In this document: piece by piece, positions 1 to 7,585 of the stretch
Layout of the letters: each line of letters starts with the position of its first letter
Numbering within the stretch: the first letter of the stretch is position 1
DNA from: Planctomycetota bacterium
Lineage (GTDB): Bacteria; Planctomycetota; E44-bin39
Assembly (NCBI GenBank): GCA_004376375.1
Contig: SOJX01000118.1
Coordinates: 1 to 64,000, forward strand
Direction of reading: 5' to 3'
DNA length: 64,000 nucleotides
Program-made: the position numbers and the translations under genes
Notes under the pieces: generated by a model
What the model saw: only the letters and a program-made list of their open reading frames with translations
Told to the model about the DNA's origin: nothing
Database searches by the model: none

Positions 1-362
1 GCTTCGGTTTTGACTTCTTCTTCCGTGGAAACCGGCTCGGCCTCGGTCTTCTCCTTATCGGACCCGGATGGAGCTTCGGGTTCGGTTTCTTCGCCTTGCG
101 GCAAAGGCGCCGGTTCTTCGGGTTCTATTTCTTTTTTATCAGGAACAGCTTCAGGCGCCTCCTGAGGTTCTTTAAGTCGCGCAGCAACCGTATCGAGCCG
201 CTGCCGCAGCGAGTTCCGAATAACGGCCTTAATATCCGCTTCTTCGATATCCTTTCGGAGCGTCTGAAGCTCTTTTTCAAGTTGTTCACGCTCGCCCGGG
301 GCGGCGTCAGGGCTCTTGACCTCGAGGTCCGAGAGCCTCTTAAGGTATTCTTCAACGTTCAT
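1..362 (-). CDS. Partial acidic, Glu/Pro-rich protein of unknown function (C-terminus beyond the window edge)
   Basis: The reading frame opens at ATG (complement of 360-362) and stays open to base 1, so the C-terminus lies outside the window. The visible 120 or so residues begin MNVEEYLKRL and form a charged, probably helical or coiled-coil segment to about residue 65. A low-complexity stretch rich in Glu, Pro and Lys follows, and looks disordered. There is no signal peptide, and I recognise no family. It starts 30 bp after the stop of the upstream exported zinc-finger protein on the same strand, so the two are probably co-transcribed. A GGAAG about 9 bases before the ATG could serve as ribosome site. 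Confidence 0.6.
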   Translation of the reverse strand, partial: MNVEEYLKRLSDLEVKSPDAAPGEREQLEKELQTLRKDIEEADIKAVIRNSLRQRLDTVAARLKEPQEAPEAVPDKKEIEPEEPAPLPQGEETEPEAPSGSDKEKTEAEPVSTEEEVKTE

Positions 363-391
363 AATCGATGTCGCTTCCGCGGCGAGGAGGA

Positions 392-1288
392 TTATTCGTC
401 TTCGTCCTCGTCCTCGTCCGGAATCTCGTCAGGCCCCATGTCGGGCACCCAGTACCACTTCTTGCCAACTTTACTGAAGTACAGCCCTTCTTCCCAGGAC
501 TCGTCGCCGATTTTGCACGTCCAGGTAACGGCCGCGCAGTCGTCTCCAAGTGTATATTCGAGATCCTTTATAAGGTTGAACTTTTTCGTCAGTTTCGAAA
601 GGTCAAGCTCGACCGCGAACCCGCCGCTGTTCTGCGCCGCCAGGATCCCTTTCTCGAGCGCAGCGTCCTTGTCGGATTCGACGCCTTCGCGTTCCTTGTA
701 ATCCGGTTCCAGGATATCCCAGAAAAGAACTTTTACTTTCGAAAGATTGCGGCCGGTTTTCTTGCACGTTTTGCAGTCGAACTTTCCTTTCCAACTACAA
801 TCGTGGCATTTTACTCTACCCTGGCCCCCTCCAACGGAAGCCGAGCGGTACCAACCTTGGCCTTTGCATAACTTGCAGGTCAGTTGGCCGTCGCCCCCGC
901 ATTTCCTGCACAAAAGATCCTTGCGGTTGCGCATCCATTTCCTGTAAAGCTGTTTTACCGCAATGAGGTCTTTTCCTCTCGTCTTTTTCTTCGCTTCTTC
1001 CTTTGCTTTGGCGTCTTCTTTGTCATCTCCGCGGCCGGGCTCGGGCTCATCTTTCTTTTTGGGGCCCGACTCCTCTTTTTTTTCGATAGATTTTATTTCG
1101 CTCCGGTCAAAGGTTTTTAATTCATCCCCGACCTTTATGACCACCTGTTTCTCGGTCTTGGCGACTATTTCACCCTCGATTTTCGTTCCGTCCTTCAGCG
1201 TGATTACATCGCCGCCCGCGATACACACCGCAGCCGGTATAAGTAAAAAAAGAGCGGCGACTGCGGGCAGCGCATAATACAACTTCAT
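392..1288 (-). CDS. Exported protein with DnaJ-type cysteine-rich zinc finger
   Basis: A 298-residue protein. The frame is open further upstream, but the ATG at 1288 is chosen because GGGAGG sits about 6 bases before it and a clear signal peptide (MKLYYALPAVAALFLLIPAA) follows. After cleavage comes a small beta domain (GDVITLKDGTKIEGEIV), similar to the N-terminal domain of the protein at 46969-48261. A Lys/Glu-rich linker follows. Then come four CxxC motifs spaced as in the DnaJ central zinc domain (CRKCGGDG, CKLCKGQG, CHDC, CKTCKKTG), at about residues 133-185. The last 100 residues form an unassigned domain with a very acidic tail. DnaJ-type zinc domains normally bind unfolded protein or act as thiol/zinc scaffolds; the role here is unknown. 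A strong promoter lies at 1331-1359. Confidence 0.8.
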   Translation of the reverse strand: MKLYYALPAVAALFLLIPAAVCIAGGDVITLKDGTKIEGEIVAKTEKQVVIKVGDELKTFDRSEIKSIEKKEESGPKKKDEPEPGRGDDKEDAKAKEEAKKKTRGKDLIAVKQLYRKWMRNRKDLLCRKCGGDGQLTCKLCKGQGWYRSASVGGGQGRVKCHDCSWKGKFDCKTCKKTGRNLSKVKVLFWDILEPDYKEREGVESDKDAALEKGILAAQNSGGFAVELDLSKLTKKFNLIKDLEYTLGDDCAAVTWTCKIGDESWEEGLYFSKVGKKWYWVPDMGPDEIPDEDEDEDE

Positions 1289-1330
1289 GGTAATCCTCCC
1301 GCACGAATACGCGGAATTCGGCAAAACCAA

Positions 1331-1359
1331 AGTATAGGTGAGGGCTTTTGGCCTGTCAA
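1331..1359 (-). promoter_or_regulatory. Sigma-A-type promoter, TTGACA-17-TATACT
   Basis: On the minus strand TTGACA (complement of 1354-1359) and TATACT (complement of 1331-1336) are separated by exactly 17 bp, about 43 bases before the ATG of the exported zinc-finger gene. This is one of the two best promoter matches in the window. Confidence 0.75.
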
Positions 1360-1484
1360 GCTTAATCATGCGTATATCAGGTCTTTTCAAATATGAGATT
1401 TTCCTGATATCCACACCCGGGGTGGGAATAACAAGGCAGATGGGGCATTCTGTGCCGCGATCCGAATGGCAGGCCGGGAGGGCA

Positions 1485-2810
1485 TCAGGAGGCGCGCCTG
1501 CGGGGGCGGCTGCGGCCACGGTTGCGTGGCCGGGAGAAAGGTTCCGAACTCTCGAGCTTGACTTCAATTAATATATTTATGCGGCCCCGACGGATTATTA
1601 CATCCACTTTATCGCCGGCTTTGAACTTGTAGAGCGCTTTTTCGACGTCTTTATCTTCCTTGATTATCTTGTCGCCGATGCTTATCAATACATCCCCGGG
1701 CTCGATGCCGGCCTTTTCCGCAGGCGAATTCCGGTATGCGCGATCGACGACTACGCCGCCTTTCTGCTTACTGCTGCTGATACCGAGGTAGGGCAGCACG
1801 ACCCCTCGGGGATGTTTCATGCTTGATTCAAGCTTTTTCGCATCCGCCAGCCAGCAGACAGTTTTAACGATTCCCTGCAGGAGCCGGGCACCGTCATCTT
1901 TGTTGATATTCTCAACCGTGTCATTCGGGGTGTGAAAAATGTTATCCATGCCCGTGAAAAACAGGAGCGACGGAATATTGCGGGCATTAAACGCAAGGTT
2001 GTCGCTGCTGCCCGCGCTCTTTCGCCTTTTAATGTTGAGGCAGGTGCCGACAAAAACCTCGTCCAGGACTTCGTCGAACTGAGGGGACATATGAACACCC
2101 ATCGCAAACGCGCCGTTATCGTAATTGCCTATCATGTCGAGGTTGACGTTAACCATCGTTTTCTCGAGCGGCACAACCGGATGATTCACATAATACCTGG
2201 AACCCCTGAGCCCGGCCTCTTCGCCGGTAAAGGCGATAAAGATCAGCTTACGCTTCAGCTTCAGCTTCTCTGCATCGATTACCCGTGCGATTTCAAGAAT
2301 CCCCGCCGAGCCCGAGGCGTTATCGTTCGCCCCCGGGTAAACCTCTCCGAATCTTTTGTCGTCGCTGCTTTTGCCGCTGTTTACGAACCTCTGCCTCCGT
2401 CTCCCGGGGCCGAGATATCCTCTTCCGAGATGGTCGTAATGCGCCGTGACGACGATGGCTTCGTCTTTCAGCTTCTTGTCAGTCCCGGGAAGAATGCCGA
2501 CGACGTTGCGGGTCTTGCACTCCGTGCCGCGCAGAGTAAACGTCAGGTTCTGATAATAACTTCCGTTGTCGCCGCCCGGCTGGACGCCCGCGTCCTTCAG
2601 TTTTGATGCGATATACCGCGCCGCCCTTCGGCAGCCGGGCGTGCCGGGCTGCCTGCCTTCGAGGCGTTTGTCGGCAAGAAATTCAATATGGCCTATAAAC
2701 GTCTCCGCGGTGACGAGCCTGGCCGCGGCATCCACGCCGGCCGTACTCGGCATAAGACATAAAACTACGGCGATAATACTCAGGGAGAAAATCTGCGCTG
2801 TCTTCTTCAT
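1485..2810 (-). CDS. Exported M28-family zinc peptidase with C-terminal PDZ domain
   Basis: A 441-residue protein with a signal peptide (about residues 1-25), a PA-less M28 catalytic domain (about 35-325) and a PDZ domain (about 335-418). The two-zinc ligand set is visible: H124 (TAHYDHLG), D163 (GANDNASG), E197/E198 (GEEAG), D225 (NLDMIG) and H293 (HTPNDT). M28 enzymes are aminopeptidases or related exopeptidases; the PDZ domain probably binds substrate C-termini or tunes activity. The C-terminus ends in an Arg-rich tail. GAGGAAG precedes the ATG at 2810. It is transcribed divergently from the S41 peptidase at 3034, giving two envelope PDZ peptidases back to back. Confidence 0.93.
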   Translation of the reverse strand: MKKTAQIFSLSIIAVVLCLMPSTAGVDAAARLVTAETFIGHIEFLADKRLEGRQPGTPGCRRAARYIASKLKDAGVQPGGDNGSYYQNLTFTLRGTECKTRNVVGILPGTDKKLKDEAIVVTAHYDHLGRGYLGPGRRRQRFVNSGKSSDDKRFGEVYPGANDNASGSAGILEIARVIDAEKLKLKRKLIFIAFTGEEAGLRGSRYYVNHPVVPLEKTMVNVNLDMIGNYDNGAFAMGVHMSPQFDEVLDEVFVGTCLNIKRRKSAGSSDNLAFNARNIPSLLFFTGMDNIFHTPNDTVENINKDDGARLLQGIVKTVCWLADAKKLESSMKHPRGVVLPYLGISSSKQKGGVVVDRAYRNSPAEKAGIEPGDVLISIGDKIIKEDKDVEKALYKFKAGDKVDVIIRRGRINILIEVKLESSEPFSRPRNRGRSRPRRRAS

Positions 2811-2840
2811 CGCAAGTCTTCCTCTGATGAAACGGTAGTT

Positions 2841-2868
2841 AATATATCCTTACGCAGGCTGATGGCAA
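2841..2868 (-). promoter_or_regulatory. Probable promoter of the M28 peptidase, TTGCCA-16-TATATT
   Basis: Minus-strand TTGCCA (complement of 2863-2868) and TATATT (complement of 2841-2846), 16 bp apart, about 30 bases before the start codon. The -10 is good and the -35 fair. Confidence 0.5.
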
Positions 2869-2970
2869 GCGTCATAAATGTATACGGCCCGGCCCCGGTC
2901 CTGTTTGCCGCAAAGGGTGTAAACACCCATATTCGGACGTGAAACACTCACATCTTACATTCTTCTTACG

Positions 2971-2976
2971 TATAAT
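2971..2976 (+). promoter_or_regulatory. Possible -10 box (TATAAT) for the S41 peptidase
   Basis: A perfect TATAAT lies 57 bases before the GTG start of the S41 gene, in the 223-bp divergent region. No convincing -35 is seen at the right distance, so this is weaker than the other promoter calls. Confidence 0.3.
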
Positions 2977-3033
2977 ATATACCGGCTTGCACGAAAACCT
3001 TCAGCTGAAATCAGCAACATAAGGAGATACCCG

Positions 3034-4527
3034 GTGAAACGGTTCTCGGCACTGCTTATCTTCATACTGCTCCTGTTCGGCAGCGTTGCCTTTGCCGGGG
3101 AGGCGCAGGGAAAAAACGATAAACCGTCGCCCGGCAAGGCTGCGGCAGGTGCGAATGATTACATCAAACGTGCAACCGAACTGGTAAAACGCCACCGCGA
3201 GCTTGCCGAGTGGTGCGAAAGAAACGGCTTCGAGGAAGAAGCGGAGGCGCACAATAAAGCCGCCGACGAGCTTGAAGAAAAGATAAAGACTGCAAAGCGC
3301 GGCAAGAGTGCCGCACCCACCAAAGGCAGGCCCGACACTCCTGTCGGGCAAAATCTGAAAACGTTCGATGCGGTATGGAAAACCGTGCGCGACAAGTTCT
3401 ACGACGAAGACCTGCACGGCGTCGACTGGAAGGCAATGTACGACAAGTACCTGCCCATCGTGAAAAAGGCGCGCTCGAAACGCGAATTCTACGACACCTG
3501 CAACAGAATGCTCGGCGAGCTGAAAGCGTCGCACTGCTACCTTGCCTCCGAGTACGTCTGGCGTAACCAGTTCGGCAACGAGTTCAGGGGGAAGGCATCG
3601 CTCCAGGCGGGAATCGAGATTCAGAAAAGAGGGAGGAAGTTTTTCGTCCGCACCGTGTATGACGGAGGCCCGGCGGAAAAGGCGGGCGTACTTGTCGGCG
3701 ACGAGGTCGTTAAAGTCAACGGCGAAGCCCCCGCGGAAAGCCCATTCCTCGTCGTAAAGGACGGAATATCAACTGCAAAGCGCGCACTGTTCACCTTGAA
3801 AACCACGAAAGACACGCCCGTCGCCCTCGAACTCAGACGCAAACGGAACGGGAAAATCATAAAGAAGAAAATCATTCCGCAGGAGACGTCGATGATCGAG
3901 GCCGCCCGCAACTCCGCGCGGGTTATCGAACGCGGCGGTAAAAAGATCGGATACATACACCTCTGGCACTATATGCGCAAAGACATCTACTGGGCGCTGC
4001 GAAGAGCGCTGACAGGCAAGCTCAAGGATTGCGACGGACTCGTGCTCGACATCCGCGGCCGCGGCGGCTCGCCGAAGACGCTTTTCAGGATACTGAGAGT
4101 TTTCACCAGCGGTATATTCTGGAACAAAGATGTAGTGCTGGTCGTCGACGAGGAAACCGCGAGCGCAAAAGAAATTTTCGCATACCACTGGAAAAAGGAA
4201 AAGCTCGGTCCCGTCGTGGGGCTGAAAACGGCCGGCCACGTCCTCGCCTGCGCGCAGATTCGGATGCCCGACGGCTCGGTGCTCTTCCTTGCGACAGGAG
4301 ACGTCCCGCGAATGACCGGCGGCGTCCGACTCGAAGGCAAAGGCGTCGAACCGGACGTTGAAGTCACCGAATCGTTCGAGTACTGCGCCGGCAATCACCC
4401 GATCCTGAAAAAAGCGGCAGAAGTTCTGCTGATAAAAATGAATAAAAAGCCTGTGAAGAAAAAACCGGGCAGGTGGCACTTCTTCGAGGACCCCGCACCC
4501 GCCCCGAAACCCAAAAAAGCAGCATAG
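3034..4527 (+). CDS. Exported S41 (tricorn-core / C-terminal-processing type) serine peptidase with PDZ domain
   Basis: A 497-residue protein starting at GTG 3034, with AAGGAG 8 bases upstream and a signal peptide (about 1-21). A helical charged segment (about 40-90) precedes the S41 N-terminal region (FDAVWKTVRDKFYDE, about 111-125), a PDZ domain (about 190-275) and the catalytic core. The nucleophile is probably S377 in DEETASAKE. The lysine of CtpA-type dyads (FGKG) is absent: the matching site reads TAGHV. However, ELKASHCY (H167) matches the GTSHxY-type motif that gives tricorn-like S41B enzymes their catalytic His, and a GVEPDVEV motif follows near the end. It therefore looks like an active S41B-type peptidase. 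The C-terminal tail is Lys/Pro-rich. Confidence 0.9.
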   Translation: MKRFSALLIFILLLFGSVAFAGEAQGKNDKPSPGKAAAGANDYIKRATELVKRHRELAEWCERNGFEEEAEAHNKAADELEEKIKTAKRGKSAAPTKGRPDTPVGQNLKTFDAVWKTVRDKFYDEDLHGVDWKAMYDKYLPIVKKARSKREFYDTCNRMLGELKASHCYLASEYVWRNQFGNEFRGKASLQAGIEIQKRGRKFFVRTVYDGGPAEKAGVLVGDEVVKVNGEAPAESPFLVVKDGISTAKRALFTLKTTKDTPVALELRRKRNGKIIKKKIIPQETSMIEAARNSARVIERGGKKIGYIHLWHYMRKDIYWALRRALTGKLKDCDGLVLDIRGRGGSPKTLFRILRVFTSGIFWNKDVVLVVDEETASAKEIFAYHWKKEKLGPVVGLKTAGHVLACAQIRMPDGSVLFLATGDVPRMTGGVRLEGKGVEPDVEVTESFEYCAGNHPILKKAAEVLLIKMNKKPVKKKPGRWHFFEDPAPAPKPKKAA

Positions 4528-4532
4528 TTACC

Positions 4533-4579
4533 CGCGCCGCCCGCGGCGCGCGTTGTAGGGGCGACCCGTTGGGTCGCCC
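4533..4579. repeat. Two adjacent hairpins, the second of the GTAGGGGC palindrome family
   Basis: Just after the S41 stop there is an 8-bp GC-only hairpin (CGCGCCGC, 2-nt loop, GCGGCGCG; 4533-4550). It is followed by GGGCGACCC, loop GTT, GGGTCGCCC (4559-4579), preceded by GTTGTA. The second resembles the palindrome inside the gene at 36344 (shared TGTAGGGGC). Neither has a T-tract, but together they could stop or stabilise the S41 transcript. Confidence 0.6.
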
Positions 4580-4596
4580 AATTCAACGCTTTTCAC

Positions 4597-4625
4597 TTGC
4601 CAATCCAATACTATCGCGCTACTAT
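4597..4625 (+). promoter_or_regulatory. Probable promoter, TTGCCA-17-TACTAT
   Basis: TTGCCA (4597-4602) and TACTAT (4620-4625) with a 17-bp spacer, 43 bases before the ATG of the truncated kinase. It may drive the kinase fragment and the overlapping zinc-ribbon gene. Confidence 0.5.
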
Positions 4626-4668
4626 ATTTAATTATAGTAACCACATAAATTTCAAAGAGGTAATTAAA

Positions 4669-4962
4669 ATGCCGTTGCGCTCAGGCAAACGCATTGGTGA
4701 ATATATTTTGCTTGAAGAACTCGGCAAAGGCGCATTCGGCGAAGTCTGGAAAGCCGAACACAACCTCACGAAAGAGCGATTCGCAGTAAAGTTCTTCACC
4801 AGCGAAGCCGCCGCGGCCCATATAAGGCGCGAAACGAAGATTCTCGTTTCATTAAAGCAGGTAAAGCACCCTAACATCGTACGCGTTCACGGCGGCGACC
4901 CGGAGCACGAACCGCCGTACATGGTAAACCCTTACAGCGAAAGGTTGTCACATGTCATTTGA
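4669..4962 (+). pseudogene. Truncated serine/threonine protein kinase (N-lobe only)
   Basis: Ninety-seven residues starting at ATG 4669, behind AAAGAGG. The sequence is a normal Hanks-type kinase N-lobe: glycine loop GKGAFGEVW (about residues 20-28), the lysine strand FAVKFF, the alpha-C helix (RRETKILVSL) and HPNIVRVHGG. It then breaks at about residue 86 and ends NPYSERLSHVI-stop. The whole C-lobe, with the HRD and DFG motifs, is missing, so it cannot phosphorylate as it stands. Its 3' end overlaps the start of the next gene by 11 bases and coincides with a sharp drop in GC. I read it as a kinase gene cut by a recombination or insertion event. A retained regulatory fragment is possible but less likely. 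Confidence 0.75.
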
Positions 4963-5782
4963 ATTAATTTGTCAATGTGGAGCTATACATAAAGTACCAG
5001 AAAAATTCCGTGACAAAAAGATTATATGCAAAACCTGCCAAGCAACAATTGAGATTGGGCAAGAGAAAAGCACTTCTAGCGCAAATAAGCGAAAAAAGTA
5101 TATAACTCTTTCTGTATTGGGTGTTGTAATCACAATCCTTTGTTTTCTTTCGATAGGCGGAAGGCTTTTAAGCTGCATTACGAAGAAGCGTTTGGAACAA
5201 GATATAGCAAAATTTGAATCTTCACGCAGACTAGAATCTTCACGTAGACTATCAGAATTGTCTAATGAGAAACCGATTCAAGACAAACCAGTAATTTCGA
5301 GGGCAAAGGGCCAAAAGTATGTTAACACTGAAGTTGGCTTCTCAATTGTTTTTCCCAAAGGATGGACTGTGAAAGATGCCATTTTTTCTGACGATATTAT
5401 AATCAAGGCTATTTGGCGTGATTCCAAACACAATTTCGCGTGTCTAAATATTTACTATTGGCAAAATGACAAAAACATTGACTTTCCCACTATAACCCCT
5501 GAAAAACTGTTCAAACAAACTTATGCTGACAATGCTGAACTTATTGATTCAGGAGTCACAAGAATCAATGGGCAACGCGCTATCTGGATGAAAATGCAAA
5601 TGACTTCATTTGGCTTACCCTCGTATGCAATGGTCTACGTACTATCAAAGAATAAAAGGTTGTTTGCGTTATACGGTCAGACTATATTTGCCGCAGGACA
5701 AGGGGTTCGCGGTGAAACATGGTTTGAAGAAAATCTTCCGGTTATTCTCAAATCTATCAACTCTTTTCGGTTCACTAGATAG
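4952..5782 (+). CDS. Zinc-ribbon membrane protein with PsbP/Mog1-like C-terminal domain
   Basis: A 276-residue protein with AAAGG 8 bases before its ATG. Residues 1-40 form a small zinc ribbon (CQCG, then CKTC) of the same style as the N-terminus of the HEAT protein at 39236. One membrane helix spans about 50-73 and a short coiled segment about 80-110. The last 160 residues (GFSIVFPKGWTV onward) look like the PsbP/DUF1795 fold often found in exported bacterial proteins. The ribbon would be cytoplasmic and the domain external. Codon and base use is clearly AT-richer than in the flanking genes. It overlaps the truncated kinase. Function unknown. Confidence 0.75.
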   Translation: MSFELICQCGAIHKVPEKFRDKKIICKTCQATIEIGQEKSTSSANKRKKYITLSVLGVVITILCFLSIGGRLLSCITKKRLEQDIAKFESSRRLESSRRLSELSNEKPIQDKPVISRAKGQKYVNTEVGFSIVFPKGWTVKDAIFSDDIIIKAIWRDSKHNFACLNIYYWQNDKNIDFPTITPEKLFKQTYADNAELIDSGVTRINGQRAIWMKMQMTSFGLPSYAMVYVLSKNKRLFALYGQTIFAAGQGVRGETWFEENLPVILKSINSFRFTR

Positions 5783-5826
5783 ATATTTCAGATAGGTAAT
5801 TCCACAGACAGTATACTTATTTTGCC

Positions 5827-5940
5827 AGAGTTCTGGGGGCACAATATCTAACTCTTGATTTCTGTTGTATTTAGTTTATGATATTTGCATGGCAAGACCG
5901 GGGAAAGTGAGGGAGTTAAGTATTGTGTCCCCAGAACTCT
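5827..5940. mobile_element. REP-associated (RAYT/IS200-like) element remnant, copy 1
   Basis: Two 28-bp inverted arms (5827-5854 and 5913-5940) differ at 3 positions and read AGAGTTCTGGGG...CACAATA...TAACTC. Between them lies ATG GCA AGA CCG (5889), the usual start (MARP) of REP-associated tyrosine transposases. The frame closes after 18 codons because it runs straight into the right arm. I infer an internal deletion that removed the transposase and left the ends, giving a MITE-like unit. Confidence 0.65.
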
Positions 5941-5958
5941 CCTAACCCAAGAAAAGTA

Positions 5959-5964
5959 TATAAT
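5959..5964 (+). promoter_or_regulatory. Likely -10 box (TATAAT) for the DUF3467-Panacea operon
   Basis: TATAAT 43 bases before the ATG at 6007. No good -35 is visible. At the expected distance lies the outer end of the RAYT-like right arm, so the repeat may have supplied or replaced it. Confidence 0.4.
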
Positions 5965-6006
5965 GCAAGGCTAAAGAACAATTCTACATAACACAAAGGC
6001 GATAAC

Positions 6007-6435
6007 ATGGCAAAATCAAGGCCCAGAAAGAAAAAAACAAAACCTTCAAGGAAAAAGGCAAAACCGAAGCGCAAAAAGGCGAAATCTTCGAGGAAAAAAC
6101 CGAAACCTCCCGCAAGGACTAAGGCGGCGGCAGAAAGCGCCCCAACGATTGTAAGGCCGAGACCGGAGATAGTTGGCTTTAATGAGGCACCCACTGTCTA
6201 CTCGAATTATGTCCTTGTTTCCCGCACACAGCATGATTTTGTTCTATCATTTTGCCTTACAGAGCCGTATATGGATTTTCTCACAGATAGATACGAAAGA
6301 GATAAAGATGGTTCACTAATAATTAATGCGAAAGATGAAACGAACATTCGCATTCCTGATAAATTGGTGGTCAGTCTTGTGGATGCTTTAAAGAAAGTCT
6401 ATAATGCTTCGCATCCTGACGACCCGATTCCGTAG
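6007..6435 (+). CDS. DUF3467-like protein with lysine/arginine-rich N-terminal tail
   Basis: A 142-residue protein starting at ATG 6007, with AAAGG 7 bases upstream. Residues 1-40 are a very basic repetitive tail built from RKK/KPK units, resembling histone- or nucleoid-type tails. Residues 55-140 (PTVYSNYVLVSRTQHDFVLS ... IPDKLVVSLVDALKKVY) fit the DUF3467 pattern of a small protein with a conserved 'YSN' and a late 'P..a..l..aL' helix. The function of DUF3467 is not established. It is the first gene of a tight three-gene unit with the Panacea protein (17 bp downstream) and its partner. Nucleic-acid binding by the tail is inference. Confidence 0.7.
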   Translation: MAKSRPRKKKTKPSRKKAKPKRKKAKSSRKKPKPPARTKAAAESAPTIVRPRPEIVGFNEAPTVYSNYVLVSRTQHDFVLSFCLTEPYMDFLTDRYERDKDGSLIINAKDETNIRIPDKLVVSLVDALKKVYNASHPDDPIP

Positions 6436-6451
6436 TAGGTAAGGGGTACTC

Positions 6452-7120
6452 ATGGGTTCCGAAAAGAAGCCAGACCGTGTGCGCAAAACTGAGCATACCG
6501 ATTATAAAACACCCGGCATCGAGCAGCAGGATACTTCGGGAACACCTTATCCTGTTATAGGCTCTCTTTCAACTGGCTCGATAGAGGTTACGGGCAAATC
6601 ACCTTGGCCTCATTTCAAAGCAGATTCCCAAGGCCCGAAAGGAGCTATTGCTACTACTGACGAGGTTGCGCGCTACATTATCTGGCACGCAAAGAACAAT
6701 ACGGTTCCAATGAACAACCTTAAACTCCAAATGTTGCTTTACTATGCGCAAGGCTGGCATTTGGCCCTATATGGTAAAAAACTATTTTCTAAACCGATTG
6801 AAGCATGGGTGCATGGCCCAGTTGTAAAAAGCATATATTCTAAATACAAGAATATGTTTAAGGATGACTGTTTTATTGGTAAGGATGGGAATATTCAGCT
6901 GCCCCGGTTCACAAACAAGAGCCAGAAACATTTACCGGGATTTTTTGATAATCTGTTTGAAGTGTTCATGCATCTTGATGCTTTTGTCTTGGAAAGAATG
7001 ACACATAACGAGCCCCCCTGGATTGAAGCAAGAGGTGGCATAGGGCCGGATGAAATATCGGAAAGAGAAGTTTCATGCGATACAATGAAGCTTTACTTTA
7101 AGAGTCTTATGAAAAAATGA
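6452..7120 (+). CDS. Panacea-domain (DUF4065, SocA/GepA-like) protein, probable antitoxin
   Basis: A 222-residue protein. Residues 1-65 are a polar, probably disordered leader. From about residue 70 the Panacea pattern is clear: VARYIIWHA, then NNLKLQMLLYYAQGWHLAL, then PIEAWVHGPVVKSIYSKYK. Panacea proteins act as antitoxins to many unrelated toxins encoded beside them, sometimes by promoting proteolysis (SocA). The stop codon overlaps the start of the next gene (ATGA), the arrangement expected of a toxin-antitoxin pair. The leader is longer than in most stand-alone Panacea proteins. Assignment of the family is firm; the antitoxin role is inferred from context. Confidence 0.85.
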   Translation: MGSEKKPDRVRKTEHTDYKTPGIEQQDTSGTPYPVIGSLSTGSIEVTGKSPWPHFKADSQGPKGAIATTDEVARYIIWHAKNNTVPMNNLKLQMLLYYAQGWHLALYGKKLFSKPIEAWVHGPVVKSIYSKYKNMFKDDCFIGKDGNIQLPRFTNKSQKHLPGFFDNLFEVFMHLDAFVLERMTHNEPPWIEARGGIGPDEISEREVSCDTMKLYFKSLMKK

Positions 7121-7581
7121 GCCGCCAAAAGAACAAGAATATTACAATCCCGCCTCGTGAAAAGAACCCAATCGTAATTGATACCTCTTATCTTGATAGT
7201 AGGCTGAGATTTAATTTCAAGTTTCTTCAAGATAAAGATAAAGATTTTAATATAAGAAAATGTAGCAAAAAATATTATGTTTCTCTTATGGAACGGCTGA
7301 AAGTATATTCAGATTATGCAGAGGAACAGCTTGAAAATATTCTCAAGAAACCTGAGAGAGACAGCACACGGTATCACAAGATTGATTGGGAAGAAGACAA
7401 TGTAATAAGAAGTACTTTTGGGCTACCCCCTCTTTCAGCAAATGTAGACCCAGATAGAAGGGCTCGACAACTTTCCGCAGGGAGTCAAAGAGGAAGATTC
7501 CAGTTTTTTCTTTACAGAAATACAATATTTGTTGTTTGGTTAGACCCAGACCATAAACTATATCCTGGTAAACGCAGGTAG
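7117..7581 (+). CDS. Small unknown protein coupled to the Panacea gene, candidate toxin
   Basis: A 154-residue protein whose ATG overlaps the Panacea stop. It begins with a basic segment. It then carries a conserved-looking core: LRFNFKFLQDKDKDFNIRKC, a helix YYVSLMERLKVYS, a YHKIDWEED segment and a C-terminal RGRFQFFLYRNTIFVVWLDP followed by DHKLYP. The last motif (aromatic beta hairpin ending in WLDPDHxLYP) resembles a widespread family of small proteins found next to defence or toxin-antitoxin genes; I cannot name it with certainty. No nuclease or transferase motif is evident. By position it is the toxin partner of the Panacea protein. Confidence 0.6.
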   Translation: MSRQKNKNITIPPREKNPIVIDTSYLDSRLRFNFKFLQDKDKDFNIRKCSKKYYVSLMERLKVYSDYAEEQLENILKKPERDSTRYHKIDWEEDNVIRSTFGLPPLSANVDPDRRARQLSAGSQRGRFQFFLYRNTIFVVWLDPDHKLYPGKRR

Positions 7582-7585
7582 AGAA

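Noticed and set aside
1932..2606. 224-residue open frame on the plus strand opposite the M28 peptidase
   Set aside because: The minus-strand frame has all five zinc ligands of M28 and a signal peptide; the plus frame has nothing recognisable.
3769..4479. 236-residue open frame antisense to the S41 peptidase gene
   Set aside because: No ribosome site or domain; the plus-strand peptidase explains the region.
3034..4527. S41 peptidase as a catalytically dead protein because the CtpA lysine is missing
   Set aside because: The ASHCY motif supplies the histidine used by tricorn-type S41B enzymes, so loss of the FGKG lysine fits a different but active catalytic set.
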